Shown one piece after another: positions 1 to 6,207 of a DNA stretch of 7,104 nucleotides (its first letter is position 1; each line of letters opens with the position of its first letter). Made by a program: the position numbers and the translations under genes. The stretch lies in assembly GCA_030536675.1 (NCBI GenBank), contig JAUNPM010000082.1:1-7104 (forward strand), given 5' to 3'. The notes under the pieces are model-generated. The model searched no databases and was not told the origin of the DNA. It was given only the letters and a program-made list of their open reading frames with translations. The stretch comes from Clostridia bacterium. Its GTDB lineage: Bacteria; Bacillota; Clostridia; Lachnospirales; CAG-274.

Positions 1-374
1 ACATCTGCTCAATGAGGTCTGAATTAGGAAGAGAAACAGTTTCAGCTTATGCTGCTGCTAAGGGCGGTTTAAAGATGCTTACAAGAAACATCTGTTCAGA
101 ATACGGTGAATATAACATTCAGTGTAACGGTATCGGACCGGGTTATATTGAAACTCCTCAGACTGCACCTTTAAGAGAAATTCAGCCTGACGGTTCAAGA
201 CATCCTTTCGATCAGTTTATTATTGCTAAGACGCCAGCTGCAAGATGGTTAAAGCCTGAAGAATTAGCAGGTCCTGCAGTATTCCTTGCTTCTGAAGCAT
301 CTGATGCAGTAAACGGTCACATTTTATATGTAGACGGCGGTATCCTTGCTTACATCGGCAAGCAGCCTAAATAA
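1..374 (+). CDS. idnO: Gluconate 5-dehydrogenase (SDR family), 3' part only
   Basis: The reading frame is open from base 3 and stops with TAA at 372-374; the 5' half lies outside the window. The product is a short-chain dehydrogenase/reductase, about 123 residues of an expected 265-270. The catalytic S-x12-Y-x3-K pattern is visible: Ser at bases 9-11, Tyr at 48-50 and Lys at 60-62. The Ser lies upstream of the ATG at base 12, so that ATG is internal and not the start. The NGIGPGYI stretch after the active site, the FIIAKTPAARW segment and the C-terminal YVDGGILAYIGKQPK are what I know from gluconate 5-dehydrogenases, cytoplasmic NAD(P)-dependent enzymes that interconvert 5-keto-D-gluconate and D-gluconate. 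A closely related sugar-acid dehydrogenase (KduD-like) is the main alternative. Lys is almost always AAG and many Gly/Ala codons are GGT/GCT, unlike the genes that follow, which suggests high expression. A strong hairpin terminator follows. Confidence 0.9.
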   Translation, partial: ICSMRSELGRETVSAYAAAKGGLKMLTRNICSEYGEYNIQCNGIGPGYIETPQTAPLREIQPDGSRHPFDQFIIAKTPAARWLKPEELAGPAVFLASEASDAVNGHILYVDGGILAYIGKQPK

Positions 375-388
375 TAAGATCAGTTCAT

Positions 389-424
389 AAAAAAAAGCCT
401 GTCCCCAAAGGACAGGTTTTTTAC
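389..424. terminator. Bidirectional rho-independent terminator
   Basis: CCTGTCC (398-404) pairs with GGACAGG (410-416) across a 5-base CCAAA loop. A G-T pair (397/417) and further A-T pairs extend the stem. It is flanked by eight A (389-396) on the left and six T (417-422) on the right, so it has a U-tract on both strands. It lies between two convergent genes and serves both: idnO on the plus strand and the HAD phosphatase on the minus strand. The right-hand T-tract overlaps the TAA stop of the HAD gene (421-423). Confidence 0.93.
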
Positions 425-1044
425 ATTATATCAGCCAAATCACTAAACTTTTCAATTTTAAAATCATAACTGTCAACATTTCCAAAGCCATACTCGGCAT
501 ATACAAAAGGAATACCTGCGTCTGCGGCGGATTGCCTATCTCCCTGTGTATCTCCTATATAAACAGGATTTTTCAAATTATTTCTTTTAATAATAATTTT
601 ATTGTTTTCACCCTTTGAAAGTCCGGTTTCTTCCGCACAAAGTTTATCCTTGAAATACTTGCCCAAGCCGTTTCCTTTATAAAAGCTTTCAATATACCCA
701 TTTTGACAGTTACTTACAATATAAAGTTTATACTTTTGAGATAATATCTTTAAAGTCTTTTCAACATCGTCAAAAAGCTCTCCGCCTTCTTTTGAAAGAT
801 ACTCACATTCAAGGACGCAGCACTTATCCATAAGCTCTTTTCTTAATCCCTCATCAGACTCCTTAAAAAGCTTTCTCCCTATTTCATCGATTTGCAAGCC
901 CATACAGCCTTTAAGCTCCTCAACTGTCACAGGTTCCTTTCTTACCTTTGGATACTCCTTTAAAATAACATTCCAAGTCTTGCATATAATTTTTGTTGCG
1001 TCCCAAAGAGTTCCGTCCAAGTCAAATATAAGTCCGTCAAACAT
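421..1044 (-). CDS. HAD-superfamily phosphatase (PGP/Gph-like)
   Basis: A 207-residue haloacid-dehalogenase-type hydrolase, the usual length for subfamily I with a helical cap. Motif I is FDLDGTLWD with nucleophile D8 and acid/base D10; motif II is VSN with S111; motif III is K144 in the GLSKGEN segment; motif IV is YIGDTQGDR with D165 and D169, followed by AADAGIPFVYAEYGFG, typical of phosphoglycolate-phosphatase-like enzymes. The cap lies roughly at residues 15-85. A soluble Mg-dependent phosphomonoesterase is well supported; the substrate cannot be read from sequence. Start: a TTG at 1056 would add four residues but would put the ribosome site GAGGTG (1049-1054) inside the gene, so the ATG at 1044 is chosen. 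It is the last gene of the four-gene minus-strand operon, one base after the HD gene's stop, and its own stop overlaps the terminator T-tract. Confidence 0.92.
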   Translation of the reverse strand: MFDGLIFDLDGTLWDATKIICKTWNVILKEYPKVRKEPVTVEELKGCMGLQIDEIGRKLFKESDEGLRKELMDKCCVLECEYLSKEGGELFDDVEKTLKILSQKYKLYIVSNCQNGYIESFYKGNGLGKYFKDKLCAEETGLSKGENNKIIIKRNNLKNPVYIGDTQGDRQSAADAGIPFVYAEYGFGNVDSYDFKIEKFSDLADIM

Positions 1045-1045
1045 A

Positions 1046-1528
1046 TTACACCTCAAATTTATTAAAGTTAAATTCCGAACACAGTTTTCTTACTCTTTCA
1101 TTATCCTTTGTCACCTGCACTGCGGGATCCTTAAGCCAATGCTCCATTACATCGGCATCTTTTAATATTTCATCAAATTCCGTATGGATCTGTTCCTTAT
1201 GACTGTGATAATATATAGCTTCATAAATTGTTTCTATCTCTATTTCAGACAAAAACTTACATTCCTGCAAAAGTATTTTTACAGCCTCGGCACTTTTTCT
1301 TGCGTGATCCTTTCCACTGCCTGTCCTGTACTTTTCATAATCGTGCAAAAGCCCCGCCATATAAGCAAGCTCCGCATATTCCCTTCCGTGACCTCTTTTG
1401 AGGGCAATTGTGCAGGCAAAATCGGCTACTCCGTACAAATGCACATATCCGTCCCTCCTGTCTGCAAGGTTTTCTATTCCCAAAAGCATATTGTCAACTA
1501 TTCTCTTTATATCTTCAAGTCTGCTCAT
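1046..1528 (-). CDS. HD-domain metal-dependent phosphohydrolase
   Basis: 160 residues, a single HD domain. The expected ligands are in order: H30 (YVHLYGVA), H62-D63 (AGLLHDYEK), H75 (KDHARKSA), H108 and H110 (AIYYHSHKE) and D126 (ILKDADVME). The layout resembles small HD hydrolases such as YqeK, which hydrolyse nucleotides, but it is not close enough for me to name a substrate. There is no signal peptide or membrane segment, so it is cytoplasmic. The start ATG at 1528 has a TGAGGT ribosome site (1535-1540) six bases upstream. It follows the ABC-F gene by 20 bases and is followed after one base by the HAD phosphatase. An HD hydrolase next to a HAD phosphatase suggests they act on related phosphorylated small molecules, which is inference only. 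Confidence 0.9.
   Translation of the reverse strand: MSRLEDIKRIVDNMLLGIENLADRRDGYVHLYGVADFACTIALKRGHGREYAELAYMAGLLHDYEKYRTGSGKDHARKSAEAVKILLQECKFLSEIEIETIYEAIYYHSHKEQIHTEFDEILKDADVMEHWLKDPAVQVTKDNERVRKLCSEFNFNKFEV
1049..1054 (-). promoter_or_regulatory. Ribosome binding site that fixes the HAD start
   Basis: GAGGTG on the minus strand, four bases before ATG 1044. It sits in the last codons and stop of the HD gene (Glu-Val-stop is read as GAG GTG TAA), so translation of the two genes is probably coupled. Confidence 0.75.
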
Positions 1529-1548
1529 TTTATTACCTCATAAGTAGA

Positions 1549-3321
1549 TCACTGCTGTTTTATTTTTTCATCAAGTTCATTAAGATAGATCCATCTGTCC
1601 ATTTTAGCCGCAAGCTCATTTTCAAGCTGCTCCTTTTCTTCCGAAAGTGTCTGCAGCTTTGAGTACTGACTTGCACAGGCACTCATTTCATTTTCAATGG
1701 AACTTATTTTCTCCTCAATGAAAGCTATATCCTCATCAATGGTTTCAAATTCCTTTAACTCACTGTATGACATTTTTAACTTCTTAGCACCCTTGTCCCA
1801 TTTTTTACTTTCCTTTTTTTCTGCCTTTGAAATATTTTCCTTTGGCTTTTGAGCATTTAAGTAGTCAGTGTAGCCACCTTCATACTTCCTTAGTTTTCCG
1901 TCGCCCTCAAAGGCAAATATTCTGTCCGCACATTTATCAAGAAAATATCTGTCGTGACTTACAATAATTACCGCTCCGTCAAAACCGTCAATATAATTTT
2001 CAAGTATTCCAAGAGTTTCAATATCAAGGTCATTTGTAGGCTCATCAAGAAAAAGTATGTTTGGAGCTGACATAAGCACCTTAAGCAAATAAAGCCTTCT
2101 TCTTTCTCCCCCTGACAATTTGCTTATAGGTGAATACTGCATTTCGGCATTAAACAAAAATCTTTCAAGCAGCTGTGATGCAGACAGCCTGCCGTCACGT
2201 GTATTAATATACTCACCAACATCTTTTATGTAGTCGATGACTCTCTGTCCGCCGTTCATACTGTCGTTTTCCTGTGAAAATATACCTATCTTTACAGTTT
2301 CTCCCATCACAACAGAACCCTCATCGGGATCAATTTTACCTATAAGCATATTTACAAGAGTTGATTTCCCACAACCGTTACGTCCTATTATGCCTATTCT
2401 GTCATTTTTAAGAATAATATAGCTGAAATTATCAATTATTTTTCTTCCGTCATATGACTTTGATATGTTTTCAGCCTCAATAGTCTTTCGTCCAAGTCTT
2501 GAAGAAAGCCCCGCAATTTCAATGCTCTGCTTTTTTTCGGGTCCTTTCATTTCGGATATTTCTTCAAATCTCTCAAGTCTAGCTTTTTGCTTTGTGGATC
2601 TTGCCTGAGCACCTCTTCTTACCCACTCCAGTTCAGTCCTTAAAAAATTTTGCCTTTTTCTTTCGCCGGCAATTTCTCTTTCCTCTCTTTCGGCTTTTAA
2701 CTCAAGAAATTTACTGTAATTTCCCTCATAGGTATACATATTGCCCTTATCAAGCTCAATAGTCTTGTTTACTACCCTGTCAAGAAAATATCTGTCGTGA
2801 GTAACCATTAAAAGAGCCTTTGCAGTCTTTTTTAAATTAGCCTCAAGCCACATTACCGTTTCATTATCAATGTGGTTTGTAGGCTCGTCCAGTATAAGCA
2901 GGTCCACAGGTGATATCATAGCAGCGGCAAGAGCAATTCTCTTTCTCTGTCCTCCCGACATATTACTTACATTCATATAATAATCACTTATTCCAAGTCT
3001 TGTAAGTATGGACTTTGCTTCACTTTCTTCCTCAGGCGTATTTATACTGCACATTCTCATCATATAGTCAATAACAACTTCATCCTCATTAAATACGGGG
3101 ATCTGAGGAAGATAGCCCACCCTTAAGCCGTTCATTTTAATTACCGAACCGCTGTCGGCATCTTCTTCCCCCGCAATTACTTTAAGCAGCGTTGACTTTC
3201 CCGTGCCGTTTACTCCGATAACACCTATTTTATCATTGCTGTCAATACCAAATGTTAAATTATTAAAAATCACCTTTTCTCCAAAGGTTTTGCATAAATT
3301 TTCAACAGATACCAAATTCAT
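1549..3321 (-). CDS. uup: ABC-F family ATPase, Uup subfamily
   Basis: 590 residues with two ABC ATPase domains and no membrane segments, the hallmark of ABC-F proteins that act on ribosomes rather than as transporters. Domain 1: Walker A GVNGTGKS (36-43), signature MSGGQ (121-125), Walker B LLILDEPTNHID with catalytic E146, switch H175. Linker about 203-265 with ELEWVRRGAQAR (230-241), a motif I associate with Uup. Domain 2: Walker A GRNGCGKS (313-320), signature LSGGE (402-406), Walker B ILFLDEPTNDLD with E427, switch H456. The C-terminal 75-90 residues are highly charged and heptad-like (about 515-590), the Uup coiled-coil extension. All catalytic residues are intact. Known roles of Uup are ribosome-associated and linked to DNA transactions in E. 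coli; a resistance-type ABC-F is less likely given the linker and tail. The start is ATG 3321, two bases after the cyclophilin stop, with only a weak AGGA upstream, so translation is probably coupled. Confidence 0.92.
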   Translation of the reverse strand: MNLVSVENLCKTFGEKVIFNNLTFGIDSNDKIGVIGVNGTGKSTLLKVIAGEEDADSGSVIKMNGLRVGYLPQIPVFNEDEVVIDYMMRMCSINTPEEESEAKSILTRLGISDYYMNVSNMSGGQRKRIALAAAMISPVDLLILDEPTNHIDNETVMWLEANLKKTAKALLMVTHDRYFLDRVVNKTIELDKGNMYTYEGNYSKFLELKAEREEREIAGERKRQNFLRTELEWVRRGAQARSTKQKARLERFEEISEMKGPEKKQSIEIAGLSSRLGRKTIEAENISKSYDGRKIIDNFSYIILKNDRIGIIGRNGCGKSTLVNMLIGKIDPDEGSVVMGETVKIGIFSQENDSMNGGQRVIDYIKDVGEYINTRDGRLSASQLLERFLFNAEMQYSPISKLSGGERRRLYLLKVLMSAPNILFLDEPTNDLDIETLGILENYIDGFDGAVIIVSHDRYFLDKCADRIFAFEGDGKLRKYEGGYTDYLNAQKPKENISKAEKKESKKWDKGAKKLKMSYSELKEFETIDEDIAFIEEKISSIENEMSACASQYSKLQTLSEEKEQLENELAAKMDRWIYLNELDEKIKQQ

Positions 3322-3323
3322 TT

Positions 3324-4175
3324 TTAATAAGTTCCTATATCTATACTTTCAATAATAATATCTTCCGTTGGCTTATCATTATCACCTGTTTCAACAGAAG
3401 CAATTTCATCAACAACATCCATACCCTCATATACCTGCCCGAAAACAGTATATCCAAGGTCAAGTGAAGGATAACCACCGCCCATTGTTTCATAAGCGTC
3501 TATGACCTCCTGTGGAAAGACCTGTTCAATAGTAAGGTCATTTCCGTCCTTTCCCTTATAGGTTATCTGACCTAAAGAGCTCTGTGTTGCATATACACCT
3601 GTTTTGTCAACGGCCTCAAGCTGCTCTTTCCAAGAAGAGCCTTGTGTATTCTGTACAATATAGAACTGACTTCCGTTAGTATCAGCACCTGCATTAGCCA
3701 TACAAAGAGCACCTCTGAAATTTCTCAGATCCAATGAAACTTCATTTTCAAAATCAGTGCCCCAGATACTTTCTCCGCCCATACCTGTTCCTTCGGGGTC
3801 ACCGCCCTGTATCATAAAATCATTTATGACTCTGTGGAAAGTAACTCCGTCATAATAACCGTCTTTAGCGTGAGTTACGAAATTTTCAACTGCCTTCGGT
3901 GCATAATCAGGGAAAAACCAAACCTTAATATCGCCCTTATTCGTGTGTATTGTAGCTATGGTATCACCCTTCTGCACTCCTTCAAGCTGAGGAAGCTTAG
4001 AAAACTCTGGGATCCCCTCATCAGCTGCGCTGTCATTTTGTGCGCTTTGCTCTTCCGTTGTATTTTCGGTTACCGCTTCCGTTGTGTTTTCATCAGCTCC
4101 GCTTGTATTACTGCAGGCAGCAAAACTTAAAGCCAAAATTCCGATCATAAAACTTACGGTTAATTTTCTCTTCAT
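3324..4175 (-). CDS. Cyclophilin-type peptidyl-prolyl isomerase lipoprotein
   Basis: 283 residues. Residues 1-21 are a lipoprotein signal peptide: KRK, a hydrophobic stretch, then LSFAAC with lipidated C21 (Phe at -3 is not the usual residue). Residues 22-60 are a Thr/Glu/Gln-rich linker. The cyclophilin domain runs from about 70 to 281 with FHRVINDFMIQGGD (113-126; R115 and Q123 match catalytic R55 and Q63 of human CypA), MANAG (159-163), GSQFYI (168-173) and YTVFGQV (242-248). W121 of CypA is replaced by S237 and H126 by Y242, as often in bacterial cyclophilins, which predicts poor cyclosporin binding. An insertion of roughly 50-60 residues (about 178-235) splits the C-terminal half. It should sit on the outer face of the membrane and help fold secreted proteins. 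ATG 4175 has an AAAGGGG ribosome site (4184-4190) eight bases upstream. It is the first gene of the minus-strand operon. Confidence 0.94.
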   Translation of the reverse strand: MKRKLTVSFMIGILALSFAACSNTSGADENTTEAVTENTTEEQSAQNDSAADEGIPEFSKLPQLEGVQKGDTIATIHTNKGDIKVWFFPDYAPKAVENFVTHAKDGYYDGVTFHRVINDFMIQGGDPEGTGMGGESIWGTDFENEVSLDLRNFRGALCMANAGADTNGSQFYIVQNTQGSSWKEQLEAVDKTGVYATQSSLGQITYKGKDGNDLTIEQVFPQEVIDAYETMGGGYPSLDLGYTVFGQVYEGMDVVDEIASVETGDNDKPTEDIIIESIDIGTY

Positions 4176-4200
4176 TTTAATATCCCCTTTAAAAGCTATT

Positions 4201-4215
4201 TGGATATAATATCCA
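4201..4215. promoter_or_regulatory. Candidate operator: 15-base palindrome at the transcription start
   Basis: TGGATATAATATCCA is a perfect inverted repeat with 7-base arms around one central base. It starts just past the predicted transcription start of the cyclophilin operon, where a bound repressor would block initiation or early elongation. The regulator is unknown. Because it is mostly AT it could be chance. Confidence 0.35.
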
Positions 4216-4223
4216 TTCCTTTA

Positions 4224-4252
4224 ATGATATTTAATTATTCATTTTTTGTCAA
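4224..4252 (-). promoter_or_regulatory. Sigma-A promoter of the cyclophilin-uup-HD-HAD operon
   Basis: On the minus strand, TTGACA (4247-4252) is a perfect -35 box, followed by a 17-base AT-rich spacer and TATCAT (4224-4229) as -10. Transcription should begin near 4217, giving a leader of about 42 bases before the cyclophilin ATG. No other clear promoter is seen before the following three genes, so this probably drives all four. Confidence 0.8.
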
Positions 4253-4307
4253 GTAAAAAAGTTTAAACTAAATAAAATTTTAATAAAAGATTACAATATA
4301 TGCCCAT

Positions 4308-4892
4308 CTATAAATTTTCCGAAACCATTGCACAATTTTTTTCACACACATTTTCATTTTGCAGTGCATAAAAAATGCTGTCGGCTATTATTTCGGACAT
4401 ATTCATAACAACAGACAATCTTGTGCTCTGAAGCTGCATAATTCCGTTATGGCTCCATTTATTTACAATTCCCGTTATTGAAATGTCACCTATCTCACTT
4501 AATTTTTTAGATATTCCCGCACCGGGGCTTATGGCTCCCTCCCATATGCTCAAGCTGCCTATATGACTGTATATGCCAAGACAAGCGTCAATTGCAAGCA
4601 CAAGAGGTTTGTCAAATCTTTCATAAAGAAGTTTTATTTTTTCGTCTATATTTACGGCGTGAACAGGTGTGTCAATTGTTCCCATAACATTTTTCATACC
4701 CATTCTTACAAGCCTTGTGCCAACAAGAGGTCCCAGTGAATCTCCCGTTGCCCTGTCCGTTCCTATACAAAATACCGCAATGGAATTATGCTTATTTCTT
4801 TTTTTTTGTATATATTCTTTTATACTTTCGCACAACACAATTCTGCAATTACTGTCGTATGCCGAAATATACAGTTTTTCATTAAACACCAT
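4308..4892 (-). CDS. yyaC: YyaC family spore protein (DUF1256, GPR-related)
   Basis: 194 residues matching the sporulation protein YyaC family, related in fold to the germination protease GPR and to hydrogenase-maturation proteases. Recognised stretches are CIGTDRATGDSLGPLVGT (42-59), TIDTPVHAVN (72-81), LAIDACLG (99-106), SPGAGISKKL (122-131), GDISITGIVN (135-144) and LQSTRLSVVM (154-163). D51 in GDSLGP and D102 in IDACLG occupy the positions I expect for the two catalytic Asp of GPR, so activity is possible; the substrate of YyaC is not established. The protein is soluble. The start is uncertain: ATG 4892 lies only four bases after GAGG (4897-4900), while the next codon, GTG 4889, has seven. 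Other families of this length start similarly, so ATG is kept. The last 15 residues are not conserved to my knowledge. No hairpin terminator follows, so transcripts may run into the cyclophilin operon. Its presence marks the organism as a spore former. Confidence 0.92.
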   Translation of the reverse strand: MVFNEKLYISAYDSNCRIVLCESIKEYIQKKRNKHNSIAVFCIGTDRATGDSLGPLVGTRLVRMGMKNVMGTIDTPVHAVNIDEKIKLLYERFDKPLVLAIDACLGIYSHIGSLSIWEGAISPGAGISKKLSEIGDISITGIVNKWSHNGIMQLQSTRLSVVMNMSEIIADSIFYALQNENVCEKNCAMVSENL

Positions 4893-4893
4893 A

Positions 4894-4901
4894 CCACCTC
4901 T
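4894..4901 (-). promoter_or_regulatory. Ribosome binding site of yyaC
   Basis: AGAGGTGG on the minus strand, unusually close to the ATG (four bases from GAGG) and better spaced for the GTG that is the second codon. It leaves a one-codon uncertainty in the start. Confidence 0.6.
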
Positions 4902-4991
4902 GTAATAATATAAACAATATTAACTTTAAATATGTACACTTGAAAAATTTGAAAATATTTGTTTGTAATTTCCAATTTTTACCAACACCCT

Positions 4992-5021
4992 TTGACATAA
5001 TACTGTTTGTCCATCTGTTAT
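4992..5021 (+). promoter_or_regulatory. Probable sigma-A promoter of the LysM protein-kinase operon
   Basis: TTGACA (4992-4997) is a perfect -35 box. The best -10 candidate is TGTTAT (5016-5021), 4 of 6 matches with an 18-base spacer. The expected start near 5028 leaves a leader of about 57 bases. The weak -10 suggests that a regulator or another sigma factor could take part. The promoter lies in the 192-base region divergent from yyaC. Confidence 0.55.
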
Positions 5022-5071
5022 TATTTGTACATAAATCATAAAGGAAAACGTTTAATATCGTTATTCCAAAG

Positions 5072-5079
5072 AAAGGGTG
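5072..5079 (+). promoter_or_regulatory. Ribosome binding site that fixes the LysM protein start
   Basis: AAAGGGTG ends five bases before ATG 5085. It decides against the in-frame TTG at 5007, which overlaps the promoter and has no ribosome site. Confidence 0.75.
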
Positions 5080-5084
5080 TTTAT

Positions 5085-6197
5085 ATGACTAATGAAGAAA
5101 CTAACAATCTGCCAAACAACGTTAAGCAAATAGGCAGTATATCCGACGGCAACAGAATTTATCTTGAGGATTATGCCTGCACTTATCTTGAACAATATGC
5201 CGCTTCCGAGGGCGGAAGAGAAAAAGCCGCCGTACTTGTAGGCAGAAATCTCACAATTAACGATGACAACGTACTTTTCATAAGCGGAGTTATTCAAGGC
5301 AAATATACCGTCCAACGAAACGGTATGGTTGAGCTTACTGAAAAGAGCTGGCAATACGTAGAAAAGCAGATCAATTTATATTTTAAAGACAGTCAGGTGG
5401 TAGGACTTGCCTATGTACAGCCGGGCTTTGAGGATTATATAAGCGAAAAACTCTGCACATTCCAAAAAAATAATATTACAAAGGGCTTGCAGGTATTATA
5501 TATCACAGATCCTACGGAAAAAATCTCAGGCTTTTATAAATGGAACAACAATGAAGAAGTTTTCGGCGCAATAAAGGGATACATAATATACTATGAAAAA
5601 AATGAAGGTATGCACGAATATATGCTTGAAAACAAAATAAAAGAGGACAAGCCCGAAAGAGCTCCCGAGCCTGAAACAGAGGTTGAAGACGCAGGTGCAA
5701 AAGCACGTGCCGCAGCCGTTTCAAAGCCCATAAAAAAGGGAAAGCACTATGCTTCCATTGATCAAAGCAAAACAGTAAATCTTTTCGGAAGCGTAAGTTT
5801 TGTTATGCTTCTTGTTTGCTTTATAATGGGTGCGGGACTTATACAAAACGATGACAAGCTCAATGAACTTGAGGCACAGTTTGCAGCCCTTGAAAACGAG
5901 TTTCAAAGCAGCAAGGAGGTTTTTGCATCATATCAGCAAAATGCGATCACAACAGAAGCAACAACATCAGCCGAAACCTCAACGGAAGCTGTTACGGAAA
6001 ATGTCACGGCACAGCAGTCTGCCCAACAACAGACGGAAGCCCCTTCACATACCGAATATACAATAAAAGAAGGCGACACACTTATAAGCATAAGCAAAGC
6101 CCGTTACGGCGATACATCTAAAGTACAGGAAATAAGAGAGCTTAACAATATTGAAAACGATACAATAGTTGTAGGCAAAAAAATTCTTCTTCCGTAG
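5085..6197 (+). CDS. Membrane LysM protein with a degenerate JAMM/MPN-like domain
   Basis: 370 residues. N-terminal domain about 24-175: E46-KAAVLVGR, an Ile/Val-rich strand, then VVGLAYVQPGFEDYIS (105-120) and LYITDPTEKI (138-147), ending in GYIIYYEKN (165-173). This follows the JAMM/MPN pattern (VGWYHSHPGFGxWLS, VxxDPT), but the metal ligands of HxHx7Sx2D are replaced: Y110, Q112 and L123, with S120 kept. E46 matches the upstream JAMM Glu. Residues 184-220 are charged and flexible, ending in basic KPIKKGK. One membrane helix (about 233-253) follows, then a coiled coil (255-285), a Thr/Glu/Gln-rich linker (288-321) and a C-terminal LysM (323-370; YTIKEGDTLISIS, LNNI, VVGKKILLP). Positive charge before the helix predicts the N-terminus inside and LysM outside, bound to peptidoglycan. 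The LysM and membrane parts are firm; the JAMM-like call is by eye. It is first gene of an operon with a histidine kinase. Confidence 0.85.
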   Translation: MTNEETNNLPNNVKQIGSISDGNRIYLEDYACTYLEQYAASEGGREKAAVLVGRNLTINDDNVLFISGVIQGKYTVQRNGMVELTEKSWQYVEKQINLYFKDSQVVGLAYVQPGFEDYISEKLCTFQKNNITKGLQVLYITDPTEKISGFYKWNNNEEVFGAIKGYIIYYEKNEGMHEYMLENKIKEDKPERAPEPETEVEDAGAKARAAAVSKPIKKGKHYASIDQSKTVNLFGSVSFVMLLVCFIMGAGLIQNDDKLNELEAQFAALENEFQSSKEVFASYQQNAITTEATTSAETSTEAVTENVTAQQSAQQQTEAPSHTEYTIKEGDTLISISKARYGDTSKVQEIRELNNIENDTIVVGKKILLP

Positions 6198-6207
6198 GTG
6201 CCAAGCT

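Noticed and set aside
12..14. ATG at 12 as start of the dehydrogenase
   Set aside because: The catalytic Ser of the SDR active site is encoded just upstream in the same frame, so the gene begins outside the window.
1042..1056. TTG at 1056 as start of the HAD phosphatase
   Set aside because: It would place the GAGGTG ribosome site inside the coding region and overlap the HD gene; the ATG at 1044 begins right before the conserved FDG-LIFDLDGT strand.
980..1662. Plus-strand open frames across the HD and HAD genes
   Set aside because: They lie opposite well-supported genes, lack ribosome sites and show no recognisable domains.
4260..4284. AGTTTAAACT and TAAAATTTTA palindromes as a yyaC terminator
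   Set aside because: The stems are AT-only and short, without a GC-rich hairpin followed by a T-tract.
4931..5033. Inverted copies TATGTACA (4931-4938) and TGTACATA (5026-5033) flanking the divergent region
   Set aside because: An 8-base match in about 190 AT-rich bases is not far from chance, and neither copy sits at an obvious regulatory position relative to both genes.
5040..5048. AAAGGAAAA as a sigma-H type -35 box
   Set aside because: It fits the -35 pattern as I remember it, but no GAAT-type -10 follows at the right distance.
5007..5084. TTG at 5007 as start of the LysM protein
   Set aside because: It overlaps the predicted promoter and has no ribosome site; ATG 5085 has AAAGGGTG at proper distance.
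5028..5084. Riboswitch or attenuator in the leader of the LysM operon
   Set aside because: The leader is about 57 bases and holds only a 4-base AACG/CGTT pairing; too short for a known riboswitch.
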